Shown piece by piece: positions 53,325 through 62,018 of a stretch of DNA of 64,000 nt. Position 1 is the stretch's first letter. Every line of letters starts with the position of its first letter. The translations under genes were made by a program, and so were the position numbers. The notes below the pieces were generated by a model that saw only the letters and a list, made by a program, of their open reading frames with translations, was not told the DNA's origin and searched no databases. Source of the DNA: Rhodobacteraceae bacterium Alg231-04 (GTDB taxonomy: Bacteria; Pseudomonadota; Alphaproteobacteria; Rhodobacterales; Rhodobacteraceae); the NCBI GenBank assembly GCA_900143635.1, contig FREY01000006.1, positions 124,001 through 188,000 on the forward strand, read 5' to 3'.

Positions 53325-53963
53325 ATGCTGACCGCAATCATCGATTATGAATCCGGCAATCTGCATTCTGCCGAAAAAGCCTTTCAGCGCATGGCAAAAG
53401 AGCTGGACGCAGGCGAGGTTGTGGTGACATCGGACGCCGATGTTGTGGCCCGTGCTGACCGGCTAGTGCTGCCGGGTGACGGCGCCTTCCCCGCCTGTGC
53501 CGCAGAGCTGCGCGGCCATAAGGGCATCTATGACGCCATGGTCGAAGCGGTCGAACAGAAGGGCCGCCCCTTCCTTGGCATCTGTGTCGGCATGCAGCTG
53601 ATGGCCACCACCGGACACGAGTATGAAGACACGCCGGGTTTGGGTTGGATTGGTGGTGATGTGGTCAAGATCAAACCCACGGACGCTGCCCTGAAAGTAC
53701 CGCATATGGGCTGGAACGATCTGGTGATCGACAGCCCGCACCCGGTTTTTGACGGTATCAGCAGCGGCGATCACACTTATTTCGTCCACTCCTACCATTT
53801 TCGCGTCGCCGATCCCGCAGAGCGGCTGGCCCATGTGGACTATGGTGGCGATGTCACCGCCGTTGTCGGACGCGACACCATGGTCGGCATGCAGTTCCAC
53901 CCGGAAAAAAGCCAGGCCACAGGCCTGCGCATGATCGGCAACTTTCTGAACTGGCGGCCTTAA
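53325..53963 (+). CDS. hisH: Imidazole glycerol phosphate synthase glutaminase subunit HisH
   Basis: 212 aa class I glutamine amidotransferase. Nucleophile Cys in FLGICVGMQLMA, and the catalytic His-Glu pair in GMQFHPEKSQATGLRMIGNF. It supplies ammonia to HisF. The 3' end overlaps the convergent AraC-type gene by four bases. Confidence 0.97.
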   Translation: MLTAIIDYESGNLHSAEKAFQRMAKELDAGEVVVTSDADVVARADRLVLPGDGAFPACAAELRGHKGIYDAMVEAVEQKGRPFLGICVGMQLMATTGHEYEDTPGLGWIGGDVVKIKPTDAALKVPHMGWNDLVIDSPHPVFDGISSGDHTYFVHSYHFRVADPAERLAHVDYGGDVTAVVGRDTMVGMQFHPEKSQATGLRMIGNFLNWRP

Positions 53964-54688
53964 GCGGCCGTCAGACGAAGCGATATTGGCGCCACCCCGT
54001 ATTCCTTGCGAAAGGCACGGCTGAACCCCTCGGGCGAGGAATAGGCATAGCGTCGCGCCACCGTTTCCACCCGGTCGCCCCGCGCCAGATCCTGACGGGC
54101 CAGGGTCAGACGCCAGCGTCGCAGATAACCGATAGGCGTCTCTCCCACCTGCGCGGCAAACAGTTCGGCAAAACGCGACAGTGACAGGCCGGCCACCTCA
54201 GCCAGATCCCCATTTGACCAAGCACGATCCGGATGGTCATGGATCGCCACGATGGCCCGGCTCAGCCGCGGATCGGAAAGCCCGGCCAGCAGCCCCGGCT
54301 CGGCCGTGCCGCGCATGATCTGACCACGCATCAGGCGCACCATCAGCACCTCGCCCAGTTTGCTCACAACAGATTGCGCCCCGCAGCGCCCGCCTGCGGC
54401 CTCCTCACATATGGTGCGAACAAGACCCTGCGCGCTTGCGTCACTCTCCAGACAGTAATCCACCTTATCCGGCAGAGCAGACAGGAAAGGATTCTCATTT
54501 CCCTGCCAGTCAGCCCGCGCCGACATGATGACCGGCCCCTGATCGTTCACAATCTCCCCGTGCGGAAAGAACAACAGTTGCGAGGGCCGCCCGCCCTCGC
54601 CTGCGAGGGCCAGGAAATTTGCCTCAGCCATCGGGGCCATGCGAACGGACAGTTGGAACCGTTCCATCAAAGTTGTGAGCCTATCCAT
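53960..54688 (-). CDS. AraC-family regulator with cupin_6 sensor domain
   Basis: 242 aa. The N-terminal domain (about 1-130) is a cupin_6 type sensor: LLFFPHGEIVNDQGPVIMSA, FLSALPDKVDYCLE and VVSKLGEVLMVRLMRGQIMR. The C-terminal AraC DNA-binding domain has WSNGDLAEVAGLSLSRFAEL, VGETPIGYLRRWRLTLARQD and YSSPEGFSRAFRKEYGVAP. Divergent from the peroxiredoxin-like gene with about 90 bases between, suggesting it controls that gene; related regulators respond to redox or xenobiotic signals. Confidence 0.9.
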   Translation of the reverse strand: MDRLTTLMERFQLSVRMAPMAEANFLALAGEGGRPSQLLFFPHGEIVNDQGPVIMSARADWQGNENPFLSALPDKVDYCLESDASAQGLVRTICEEAAGGRCGAQSVVSKLGEVLMVRLMRGQIMRGTAEPGLLAGLSDPRLSRAIVAIHDHPDRAWSNGDLAEVAGLSLSRFAELFAAQVGETPIGYLRRWRLTLARQDLARGDRVETVARRYAYSSPEGFSRAFRKEYGVAPISLRLTAA

Positions 54689-54779
54689 TGATTTTCGTGC
54701 TCCCCGTTATGTTTTTTGGATTTTCTAGATCCTAACTCCTGTCATTGTGTTTAGGCAAGACTTTGTGAAAGGCCATCCC

Positions 54780-55316
54780 ATGCTTATGCCCCGCCAAACC
54801 ACGCCCGACCTCGACCTGCCAACACTAGACCATGGCCCCTTCCGCCTCTCGGCAGAGGATAGTGAGCGTGGGACAGTGATTTGTTTCTATCGGGGGTTGC
54901 ACTGCCCTCTCTGCGCAACCTACCTGAAAGAGCTGGAGAAACTGGTGGGCGAATTTGCCGACCGCGGCGTCTCCTGTGTCGCTGTCAGCTCCGATGGAAA
55001 GGACCGCGCCCGCGCCATGGCAGACAAAATAGAAGCAAAAAACCTGCGCTTTGCCTATGATCTGCCACTGTCCGTCGCCCGCGACTGGGGGCTGTATATC
55101 TCGACTTCGCGCGGCAAGACATCGATTGGTATCGAAGAACCGGCCCTGTTCTCGGAACCCGGCCTCTTCATGGTCACACCACAGCGCAGCCTCTACTATG
55201 GTTCGGTGCAGACAATGCCCTTTGTGCGGCCGCATTTCTCCGAACTTCTCGGCGCGCTGGAATTTGCCATTACCAACGATTACCCGGCACGGGGGGAACA
55301 CGCCGGTCCCGTCTGA
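54780..55316 (+). CDS. AhpC/TSA peroxiredoxin-like protein with CxxC
   Basis: 178 aa, thioredoxin fold. The active site reads FYRGLHCPLCATYLKELEKL, a CxxC in the peroxiredoxin position, followed by VSCVAVSSDGKDRARAMADK. It may reduce peroxides or act as a thiol oxidoreductase. Start ATG 54780 has AAAGG 9 bases upstream. It is followed six bases later by the WGR gene and is divergent from the AraC-type regulator. Confidence 0.85.
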   Translation: MLMPRQTTPDLDLPTLDHGPFRLSAEDSERGTVICFYRGLHCPLCATYLKELEKLVGEFADRGVSCVAVSSDGKDRARAMADKIEAKNLRFAYDLPLSVARDWGLYISTSRGKTSIGIEEPALFSEPGLFMVTPQRSLYYGSVQTMPFVRPHFSELLGALEFAITNDYPARGEHAGPV

Positions 55317-55321
55317 ACAAG

Positions 55322-55636
55322 ATGGACAGCGCCCGCGCAACCGGGCATACGGGCCTGACGTTTTTGACTGTCAGGCCCACCCCGTTGCACATCCGCCTCG
55401 AAAAATACGATCATCGTAAAGGCAATCACCGTTATTGCCTGTTGCGGCTGGAACGCACACTGCTTGGCGAATGGTGCGTCGAACGAACCGCCGGACCACT
55501 GGGCGCACCCGGCGGGCAGACGCGGCGGCTCTATCTTGGCACCTATTCCGAAGCGCAGCAGCAGATGGATGTGCACCGCAACCGCGAGATCAAGCGCGGC
55601 TTTGTGCCGATCCCGGTGCAGCTGGGCCTGCTCTGA
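55322..55636 (+). CDS. WGR domain protein
   Basis: 104 aa. From about residue 22: LHIRLEKYDHRKGNHRYCLL, LERTLLGEWCVERTAGPLG, and RLYLGTYSEAQQQMDVHRN. Stand-alone WGR domains are thought to bind nucleic acids or poly(ADP-ribose)-like structures; the bacterial role is unknown. It starts six bases after the peroxiredoxin-like stop, so the two are cotranscribed. The first 20 residues are not conserved-looking and the start could lie downstream. Confidence 0.75.
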   Translation: MDSARATGHTGLTFLTVRPTPLHIRLEKYDHRKGNHRYCLLRLERTLLGEWCVERTAGPLGAPGGQTRRLYLGTYSEAQQQMDVHRNREIKRGFVPIPVQLGLL

Positions 55637-55639
55637 GCG

Positions 55640-56032
55640 TTATTTAACCTTGGTCCAGGTCTGCCCACGGCAGATCAGCCCGCCCGCGACGCAGCCCTTC
55701 ACAGCCAGTTTTCCACCGTCCAGTGTCATCTTCGAGGCATAGGTTTTGTCCTTGTCCGGAGCCCAGATGGTGCCACCCGCATAGGCGCCGCCGGATTGTG
55801 CGACCATATTTTTCACCAAGGGTTTGCCCAGATGCGCATAGCCTTTCGAGGCGGTCCCATCCGCCGCGAACGCCGCTGCAATCGTGCCGCACAGTGCCGC
55901 GCCGCAGGGCGCCATGGCCACATGCAAGTAACCGCCGGTGTCGCCCGGCTCTGTCTGCCACAGCCCGGTCACCGGATCCGCATGCGCCGCACCTGCAAGT
56001 GCCAATGTCGCCGCAATCACCAAGTATTTCAT
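55640..56032 (-). CDS. DUF2147 exported protein
   Basis: 130 aa. Signal peptide MKYLVIAATLALAGAAHA, then the DUF2147 domain: DPVTGLWQTEPGDTGGYLHV, PCGAALCGTIAAAF, GTIWAPDKDKTYASKMTLDG and KGCVAGGLICRGQTWTK. Periplasmic, function unknown; conserved cysteine pairs suggest disulfides. Of two adjacent ATG codons, 56032 is better spaced from GGGAGG than 56035. Convergent with the WGR gene, with only three bases between stops. Confidence 0.85.
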   Translation of the reverse strand: MKYLVIAATLALAGAAHADPVTGLWQTEPGDTGGYLHVAMAPCGAALCGTIAAAFAADGTASKGYAHLGKPLVKNMVAQSGGAYAGGTIWAPDKDKTYASKMTLDGGKLAVKGCVAGGLICRGQTWTKVK

Positions 56033-56160
56033 CATTATCCTCCCGTTGATGGCGCCATGCTCACCGACCGGGCCGATTTCTGGCAAGCATGACCACAGGT
56101 CACGTTGCAATCTGGCCCGGTGCGGTGCAAAAGACTGCCGCAATCAAAAGGAACGGCGCC

Positions 56161-56883
56161 ATGATCCTCTACCCCGCGATCGACCTCAAGGACGGCCAGG
56201 CTGTCCGCCTGCTGCACGGCGACATGGACAAGACAACCGTGTTCAATGACAATCCCGCTGCCCAGGCGCTGGAATTTGTCGAAGCGGGCTGCGAGTGGCT
56301 GCATCTGGTAGACCTCAATGGCGCCTTCGCGGGCGAGCCGGTCAATGCTGCCCCTGTTGAAGAGATCCTGCGCCAGACCAAAGTGCCCGCACAGCTGGGC
56401 GGCGGCATCCGCGATCTGGCCACAATCGCAAACTGGATCGACAAGGGTTTGGCCCGTGTGATCCTTGGCACTGTGGCAGTGGAAGACCCCGATCTGGTGC
56501 GCGAAGCGGCGCGTGAATTTCCCGGCAAGGTTGCGGTTGGCATTGACGCACGCAACGGCAAGGTCGCCACAAAGGGCTGGGCCGAGGAGACCGATGTGCT
56601 GGTCACCGATCTCGCTAAATCCTTTGAGGACGCCGGCGTGGCCGCGATCATCTATACCGACATTCTGCGCGACGGCGCCATGAAAGGCCCCAATGTGGAG
56701 GCCACGGCCGCGCTTGCCAATGCGGTTTCCATTCCCGTCATCGCCTCAGGCGGTGTCAGCTCTCTGGACGATCTGCGCGCTCTGAAATCCTGCGGTGCTG
56801 ACCTCAACGGCGCCATCTCGGGCCGCGCGCTTTATGATGGCGCAATCGACCTGTCCGAGGCACTGGCCACGCTCAAGGCCTAA
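56161..56883 (+). CDS. hisA: ProFAR isomerase HisA
   Basis: 240 aa (beta/alpha)8 barrel. Catalytic Asp residues in [20 protein letters not shown] and [19 protein letters not shown]; phosphate sites [10 protein letters not shown] and [15 protein letters not shown]. Start ATG 56161. Fourth step of histidine synthesis. Confidence 0.97.
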   Translation: MILYPAIDLKDGQAVRLLHGDMDKTTVFNDNPAAQALEFVEAGCEWLHLVDLNGAFAGEPVNAAPVEEILRQTKVPAQLGGGIRDLATIANWIDKGLARVILGTVAVEDPDLVREAAREFPGKVAVGIDARNGKVATKGWAEETDVLVTDLAKSFEDAGVAAIIYTDILRDGAMKGPNVEATAALANAVSIPVIASGGVSSLDDLRALKSCGADLNGAISGRALYDGAIDLSEALATLKA

Positions 56884-56910
56884 CGACCCAAATTAACTCA
56901 GTGACCTGCG

Positions 56911-56942
56911 GCACCGCGTCTCCTTTAGGGGCGCGGTGTTTT
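56911..56942 (+). terminator. Intrinsic terminator of hisA
   Basis: Stem CACCGCG / CGCGGTG extended by CTCC/GGGG, followed by TTTT. Confidence 0.75.
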
Positions 56943-56979
56943 GATGTTTGTTGGCTGCATATTTCGACAAAAGGTCCGC

Positions 56980-57441
56980 GTGAACAGCATGGTCACCTAC
57001 TCCAAAACGCCGCTCCCCCACCACTCGCGTCTTTGGGCGCAAGTCCAGCCCGGCGATTTCATCGACGGCCACGCGGTTGCAAGCAGTCTCAGCCCGTGTG
57101 CCGCAGCGCAATGTGCTTTGTCGATGCCCTTCTGGGCAAAATCCCTTTTGGATCTGCGCAATCTCTTGCTGCGCCCCTTTGGTCTGAAGACTGATACATC
57201 CGGCGAAGGGAGCGGCGCCATTTTCCCGGTCGTCCATGAAGACCACGAGGAGATGATCCTTGGCACCGATGACCGCCACCTCAACTTTCGAATTTGCATA
57301 CATCGCGCTGGCGGGCAGATCCACATGGCCACTTGGGTGCATTGCAACAACATCTTTGGCCGCGCCTATCTTGCGGCGGTGATGCCGTTCCACATACTCA
57401 TTGTGCGTGACGGGATGCGGCGCATCGCCCGGAAGGGCTGA
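56980..57441 (+). CDS. DUF2867 family protein
   Basis: 153 aa. QVQPGDFIDGHAVAS, PFWAKSLLDLRNLLLRPFGL, FPVVHEDHEEMILGTDDRHL, and MATWVHCNNIFGRAYLAAVM are characteristic of DUF2867. Function unknown. The most likely start is GTG 56980 (AAAGG upstream); ATG 56989 and 56941 are alternatives. It lies between hisA and hisF and has no known link to histidine synthesis. Confidence 0.8.
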   Translation: MNSMVTYSKTPLPHHSRLWAQVQPGDFIDGHAVASSLSPCAAAQCALSMPFWAKSLLDLRNLLLRPFGLKTDTSGEGSGAIFPVVHEDHEEMILGTDDRHLNFRICIHRAGGQIHMATWVHCNNIFGRAYLAAVMPFHILIVRDGMRRIARKG

Positions 57442-57451
57442 ATTTTCCCAG

Positions 57452-57520
57452 CTTCATCTTTTCCCAAATACTCCAGGGGTGAATTGAGCCTGGCCGGGCT
57501 CAAGAGGGGGCAGCGCCCCC
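57452..57520 (+). repeat. Dispersed intergenic repeat, copy D
   Basis: CTTCATCTTTTCCCAAATAC, a weak central hairpin, and GGGGGCAGCGCCCCC. Located between DUF2867 and hisF. Confidence 0.75.
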
Positions 57521-57578
57521 TTCCCTTTCGCACTCCTAACCCCTTCCCTCACGCCGCTTTCCGGTCCATAAGGCCTTC

Positions 57579-58340
57579 ATGCTGAAGACCCGTATCATCC
57601 CCTGTCTCGATGTCGCCGATGGCCGTGTGGTCAAGGGCGTCAATTTTGTCGGCCTGCGCGATGCAGGCGATCCCGTGGAAAGCGCCAAGGCCTATGACGC
57701 GGCCGGTGCGGACGAGATCTGTTTTCTCGACATCCATGCCACCCACGAAAACCGCGGCACCATGTTTGATGTGGTCCGGCGCACGGCCGAACAGTGTTTC
57801 GTGCCGCTCACCGTAGGTGGCGGGGTCCGCACGCGCGATGACGTACGTGCACTGTTGCTGGCCGGCGCCGATAAGGTCTCGTTCAACTCAGCCGCTGTCG
57901 CCAATCCAGATGTGATCGCCGAGGCGGCAGACCAGTTTGGCAGCCAGTGCATCGTCTGCGCCATTGATGCCAAAACCGTCGAACCGGGCCGCTGGGAAAT
58001 CTTCACCCATGGGGGGCGCAAACCCACCGGCATTGATGCGGTGGAATTTGCCAAGACCGTGGTCGCCAAGGGGGCGGGGGAAATCCTGCTCACCTCGATG
58101 GACAGGGACGGCACCAAGGCCGGGTTCAACCTGCCGCTGACCAAAGCCATTTCCGATGCGGTGAATGTACCGGTGATTGCATCCGGCGGCGTTGGCACCC
58201 TCGACCACCTCGTCGAAGGGGTGACCAAAGGCGGCGCCAGCGCCGTGCTGGCGGCCTCCATCTTCCATTTCGGCGAATACACCATTCAGGAGGCCAAGGA
58301 TCACATGGCCGCCGCCGGCATTCCGATGCGCCGCAACTGA
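57579..58340 (+). CDS. hisF: Imidazole glycerol phosphate synthase cyclase subunit HisF
   Basis: 253 aa barrel enzyme. Catalytic Asp11 in [18 protein letters not shown] and the second Asp in [32 protein letters not shown] and [16 protein letters not shown] bind phosphate. Partner of HisH. Followed ten bases later by hisE. Confidence 0.97.
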   Translation: MLKTRIIPCLDVADGRVVKGVNFVGLRDAGDPVESAKAYDAAGADEICFLDIHATHENRGTMFDVVRRTAEQCFVPLTVGGGVRTRDDVRALLLAGADKVSFNSAAVANPDVIAEAADQFGSQCIVCAIDAKTVEPGRWEIFTHGGRKPTGIDAVEFAKTVVAKGAGEILLTSMDRDGTKAGFNLPLTKAISDAVNVPVIASGGVGTLDHLVEGVTKGGASAVLAASIFHFGEYTIQEAKDHMAAAGIPMRRN

Positions 58341-58350
58341 GGAGAGCGCC

Positions 58351-58668
58351 ATGAGCATTCTTGAAGATCTCGCCGCGACAATCGACGCCCGCAAAGGGGC
58401 TGATCCCTCCAGCAGCTGGACGGCCAAACTGTTGGCCAAAGGCCCAGAAAAATGCGCCGAGAAATTCGGCGAAGAGGCCATCGAAGCCATCATCGAAGCG
58501 GTCAAGGGCGACCGGGAGAAACTGACCAGCGAAGGCGCTGACGTTCTCTATCATTTCCTGGTGATGCTGGCAGCGCGTGATGTGGCGATTCAGGATGTTC
58601 TGGCCGAGCTGGCGCAGCGTCAGGGCATCAGTGGCATCGCGGAAAAGGCTGCGCGCCCGGACGCTTAA
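58351..58668 (+). CDS. hisE: Phosphoribosyl-ATP pyrophosphatase HisE
   Basis: 105 aa, monofunctional (not fused to HisI). SILEDLAATIDARKGADPSS, KCAEKFGEEAIEAIIEAVKG and ADVLYHFLVMLAARDV are typical, with the Glu/Asp residues that hold magnesium. Cotranscribed with hisF. Confidence 0.97.
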   Translation: MSILEDLAATIDARKGADPSSSWTAKLLAKGPEKCAEKFGEEAIEAIIEAVKGDREKLTSEGADVLYHFLVMLAARDVAIQDVLAELAQRQGISGIAEKAARPDA

Positions 58669-58813
58669 CCCAAAGTAAGCTTGGTTACATATTTTAAACC
58701 TTGGCAAGGCATAATTTTCGGGCCTGCCAAGAAAAGTGAATATGAACTCCGCTTTACTACATTGCAAAACCACCGCGCAGTGCCTCTATCTTTACTTCTG
58801 GCCGGAAGTTCAG

Positions 58814-60472
58814 ATGGAGAAGCGTATGCTATCGGTCCAGCGGCGCATCGTCTGTGCCATGGCTGGTATGATGGGAGTCAGCGGTCTGCTGGGCGGCGCC
58901 CTTCCTTTCCTTGAACTCTACGCCATATCACCAACCCTCGCGATTTGGGTTCTGTTCGGTCCCTGCCTGATGTTGATGGTGCCCGCCATTATCCGTAAAA
59001 CCGGCACGCTGACTTGGGGCGGCGGTATGCTGGTCGGATTTACATTTCTCAATCTAAATGGGCTGTCTCTTTCGTTCTCCGGGGAGCTTTGGCAGGCTTC
59101 GATGTTTCTTGCGGGAATTCCCATTTTGAGCACGCTCATTTTTGGCGTGCGCGCCGGATGGTTTACGCTCGCAGCAGTCTGTTTGAATTACTTGGTTCTT
59201 GGAAACGTGACGGTTTACAGCTGGACGGCGGTCTCCATGGCGATGTTTTCAATCATGTTTTCCTGCGTGGTTTTGGTTTTCTTCAAGGACATGAACCTGG
59301 CAACACTGCAGGTGGAACAAGCCAAGCGGGAGGCCGATGAAGCCAATCAGGCAAAGACCGATTTCATGGCCAAAATGAGCCACGAAATCCGCACCCCGCT
59401 GAACGGCCTTTCCGGGGTTTTTCAGCTGTTGGAAGAGACTGAGATGAGCGCCGACCAGCAAGAACTGCTTGGGGTCGCCCGCGCCTCGGGCGGAACGCTG
59501 ATGCGGCTGATCAATGACGTTCTGGATTTCTCCAAGATTGAAGCCACGGGAATGGAGCTGGAACCAGTCGCCTTTCCGCCCAGCCAGATCGTCAAACCTG
59601 TTGTTCAGGCCCTATCGGCGCAGGCCACCAACAACGATGTCACCCTTAGCTGCACCGTGGATCCGAAACTGCCCGTTGCGATCACGGCCGATCCGGTACG
59701 CTTGACTCAGGTCGTCACCAACCTGCTGAGCAATGCGATCAAATTCAGCCAAGGTGGCAACGTCCACACCCAAATAACCAGCCGCGATGGCCAGGTTCGC
59801 GTTGAAGTCGCAGATGATGGCATTGGGCTGAGCAAAGAGGAACAGGGACGGATCTTCAACAAGTTTGAGCAAGCCAGTAAAACCACGTCCCTCAAATACG
59901 GCGGGACCGGACTGGGCCTGTCGATTTCCAAGGAACTTGTTGAACTTCACGACGGTGAAATCGGAGTGAACAGCACGGCCGGATTCGGTAGCACCTTCTG
60001 GTTCACTTTTCCGCTGGTCGAAGCGGAAGCCAGCGCAACACAACACTCTAACCCGACACAGGTCGCAGGGGATTTCTCCAGCGCACGGGTGCTGGTAGCG
60101 GATGACAACAAGACCAATCTCTTGATCGCCAGCCGTTTCCTGCAGTCAACAGGCGTGCTGCCGGTGGTCGTTGAAGACGGTCAACAGGCGGTTGAAATCT
60201 GCGCGCGCGAGCGGTTCGACCTCATTTTCATGGATATTCAGATGCCGGTCATGGACGGCTTGGAGGCCACCCGCAGCATTCGCGGTACGGCCGGACCAAA
60301 CCAGCTAACACCGATCATCGCCCTCTCGGCCAATGTCATGCCCGAACACGAAAAAACCTGTTTTCAAGCTGGCATGACCGATACGCTGGGCAAACCTTTT
60401 CGCAAGGCACAGCTCATCTCGCTGTTGAACCAATACCTACATTTCGCCGAATGCGAAGCGGCCAACGAATAA
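58814..60472 (+). CDS. Hybrid sensor histidine kinase with MASE-like membrane sensor
   Basis: 552 aa. Five or six N-terminal membrane segments to about residue 160 form the sensor; a short coiled coil leads to the HisKA domain with His190 (MAKMSHEIRTPLNGL), the HATPase domain (NLLSNAIKFSQGG, DDGIGLS, GGTGLGLSI) and a C-terminal receiver with phospho-acceptor Asp474 (LIFMDIQMPVMDGL). No HPt domain or response regulator is adjacent, so the output partner is elsewhere. I prefer ATG 58814; GTG 58736 would add 26 residues. Confidence 0.92.
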   Translation: MEKRMLSVQRRIVCAMAGMMGVSGLLGGALPFLELYAISPTLAIWVLFGPCLMLMVPAIIRKTGTLTWGGGMLVGFTFLNLNGLSLSFSGELWQASMFLAGIPILSTLIFGVRAGWFTLAAVCLNYLVLGNVTVYSWTAVSMAMFSIMFSCVVLVFFKDMNLATLQVEQAKREADEANQAKTDFMAKMSHEIRTPLNGLSGVFQLLEETEMSADQQELLGVARASGGTLMRLINDVLDFSKIEATGMELEPVAFPPSQIVKPVVQALSAQATNNDVTLSCTVDPKLPVAITADPVRLTQVVTNLLSNAIKFSQGGNVHTQITSRDGQVRVEVADDGIGLSKEEQGRIFNKFEQASKTTSLKYGGTGLGLSISKELVELHDGEIGVNSTAGFGSTFWFTFPLVEAEASATQHSNPTQVAGDFSSARVLVADDNKTNLLIASRFLQSTGVLPVVVEDGQQAVEICARERFDLIFMDIQMPVMDGLEATRSIRGTAGPNQLTPIIALSANVMPEHEKTCFQAGMTDTLGKPFRKAQLISLLNQYLHFAECEAANE

Positions 60473-60482
60473 GCATGGCAGG

Positions 60483-60953
60483 CTAGAGCTTTGACGAGAT
60501 AACGCCTGTCGCAAAACCACCCAGACGCAATTCCCCGAACATCCTTTGATATTCAATTTTCGGACAGCGGTTCTGAACGACTGCAACCCCGCGCGCTTCG
60601 GCTTTTGCCGCCGCCACCGGGTGTTCAACGCCAATTTGCATCCAGATGGTCTGCAACTGGGGGAAATGCTCCAGAGCTTCATCAACGATGTCCAGAACCG
60701 CCTCGGAGCGGCGGAAAATATCGACCATGTCCACCGCATCCTCGATATCTGACAGGCGGGCCCGCACGGTCTGCCCAAAAAGCAATGCTCCGGCATGACC
60801 CGGATTAACCGGGATGACCTTGAAACCTTTGAGAGACAGATAGCGGGCTACGAAATAGCTGGGCCGCACCGGGTTCATAGATACCCCAACCACTGCAACC
60901 GTTTTGGCCCGCTGCAAAACCTGCTTTAAAAACGCGTCGCTATACTCTGTCAT
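60483..60953 (-). CDS. CoA-binding domain protein
   Basis: 156 aa Rossmann-fold protein of the succinyl-CoA-synthetase-like CoA-binding family. KTVAVVGVSMNPVRPSYFVA, FKVIPVNPGHAGALLFGQTV, and QTIWMQIGVEHPVAAAKAEA with RGVAVVQNRCPKIEYQR are typical. Physiological role unknown. Convergent with the histidine kinase gene. Confidence 0.88.
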   Translation of the reverse strand: MTEYSDAFLKQVLQRAKTVAVVGVSMNPVRPSYFVARYLSLKGFKVIPVNPGHAGALLFGQTVRARLSDIEDAVDMVDIFRRSEAVLDIVDEALEHFPQLQTIWMQIGVEHPVAAAKAEARGVAVVQNRCPKIEYQRMFGELRLGGFATGVISSKL

Positions 60954-60993
60954 TGGGAAACCCTAGCGCCGCCGGGCGGCGATGCCCAGTGAC

Positions 60994-61021
60994 AAAAAAA
61001 GCGCCCGGAAACACCGGGCGC
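60994..61021 (-). terminator. Intrinsic terminator of the YHS gene
   Basis: Perfect 8-bp stem GCGCCCGG / CCGGGCGC, followed on the minus strand by seven T. It lies about 120 bases past the YHS stop codon. Confidence 0.85.
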
Positions 61022-61141
61022 AAGGTCTGGAACGAGGGACAGTGAAAAAGATCTGCGGGAGTTCCAATCCGCAGTCAGTATCTAATATGGCATTTTTTGT
61101 GACGGTTTAAAGGTGGCCTCTCAATTTCGTGAGAATGACAC

Positions 61142-61591
61142 CTAGTCCCGCAAGACCTCGGGCCAATTTCCCGTCGCCTGTGCGATCAGATCAGCCGCTT
61201 CGGTCTGCCACATGTGGTGAACCGGCCCGTTGTGCAGAATATACAGCTGCCCATCCACGATTTGCCAATCCTGGGGGCTTCCGGACGCCAGATAGCCTTG
61301 TGAAACGGCATAGGCACAATAGCCGCCAAACCGGGGCGCATAGGCCCGCGGATTGGATTCGAAAGCCTCCTGATTGCCCGCCGAGGAAAAGTGCCAGACG
61401 ACGCCCTTCCACATGACGGCGAAATCATCACGCCCCTTGACCGGGCGGTCGCCAGCAAAGAAGGACACGGTATCGTAGCCGCCAATTGCCACGCCTTCCT
61501 GCCCGTAGAACATCGGTTCATCCGCCGAGGCAGGGACGGCATGGGCTGCACAGGCGGCAAAAACTGCCAGGAATAGGGCGCGGATAGTCAA
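61142..61591 (-). CDS. Exported YHS domain protein
   Basis: 149 aa. Signal peptide MTIRALFLAVFAACAAHAVP, cut near ASADE; then a YHS domain with GVAIGGYDTVSFFAGDRPVK, WHFSSAGNQEAFESNPRAYA and FGGYCAYAVSQG. YHS domains bind metal, and exported ones are often associated with heavy-metal handling, but no metal gene is adjacent. Has a distant terminator at 60994. Confidence 0.88.
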   Translation of the reverse strand: MTIRALFLAVFAACAAHAVPASADEPMFYGQEGVAIGGYDTVSFFAGDRPVKGRDDFAVMWKGVVWHFSSAGNQEAFESNPRAYAPRFGGYCAYAVSQGYLASGSPQDWQIVDGQLYILHNGPVHHMWQTEAADLIAQATGNWPEVLRD

Positions 61592-61719
61592 ACCGGGGCT
61601 CCGTCAGGTGGTCGCATTATCTGGTGTGTCACGGTGAGCGGACATTCCGTAATATGCGCCAAAGCGGCGGGGCAATCCTAGGGCCCTTACGCAGTTGTGA
61701 TCGGGATGTGACAGCACAG

Positions 61720-62004
61720 TCAGTCGAAAATGTCCTCTATCACGTCAAAGGCTTCGGACATAACCTTTTTGAACAACGACTTCTTGCGCTTTTTCTTTGT
61801 CTTCTTGGGCTCTTTCCTCACCTTCAGTGGCACGGCCGCCGCACCGGATCGTTCCGGGTGCACGGCTCTGGGCTTTGCTTGCGGGCGCGGCTTTTGCGCC
61901 TTCAGCGGCGCACCACAGGTGCCACAGGCCAAAGTGTGCTGAGGGCCCGGAGCAAACATGCTTCGGGCGCCACAGTAACAGCAGGTCAGAATCTTTCCGG
62001 GCAT
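61720..62004 (-). CDS. Small zinc-ribbon protein with basic tail
   Basis: 94 aa. Two CxxC pairs (TCCYCGAR and CGTCGAPL) form a zinc ribbon, followed by a long Lys/Arg/Pro-rich stretch (KEPKKTKKKRKKSLFKKV) and an acidic end (EAFDVIEDIFD). Possibly nucleic-acid or ribosome associated, but I do not recognise a named family. It is 14 bases downstream of rlmB and probably cotranscribed. Confidence 0.7.
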   Translation of the reverse strand: MPGKILTCCYCGARSMFAPGPQHTLACGTCGAPLKAQKPRPQAKPRAVHPERSGAAAVPLKVRKEPKKTKKKRKKSLFKKVMSEAFDVIEDIFD

Positions 62005-62018
62005 CTCTTCGCCTGTCT

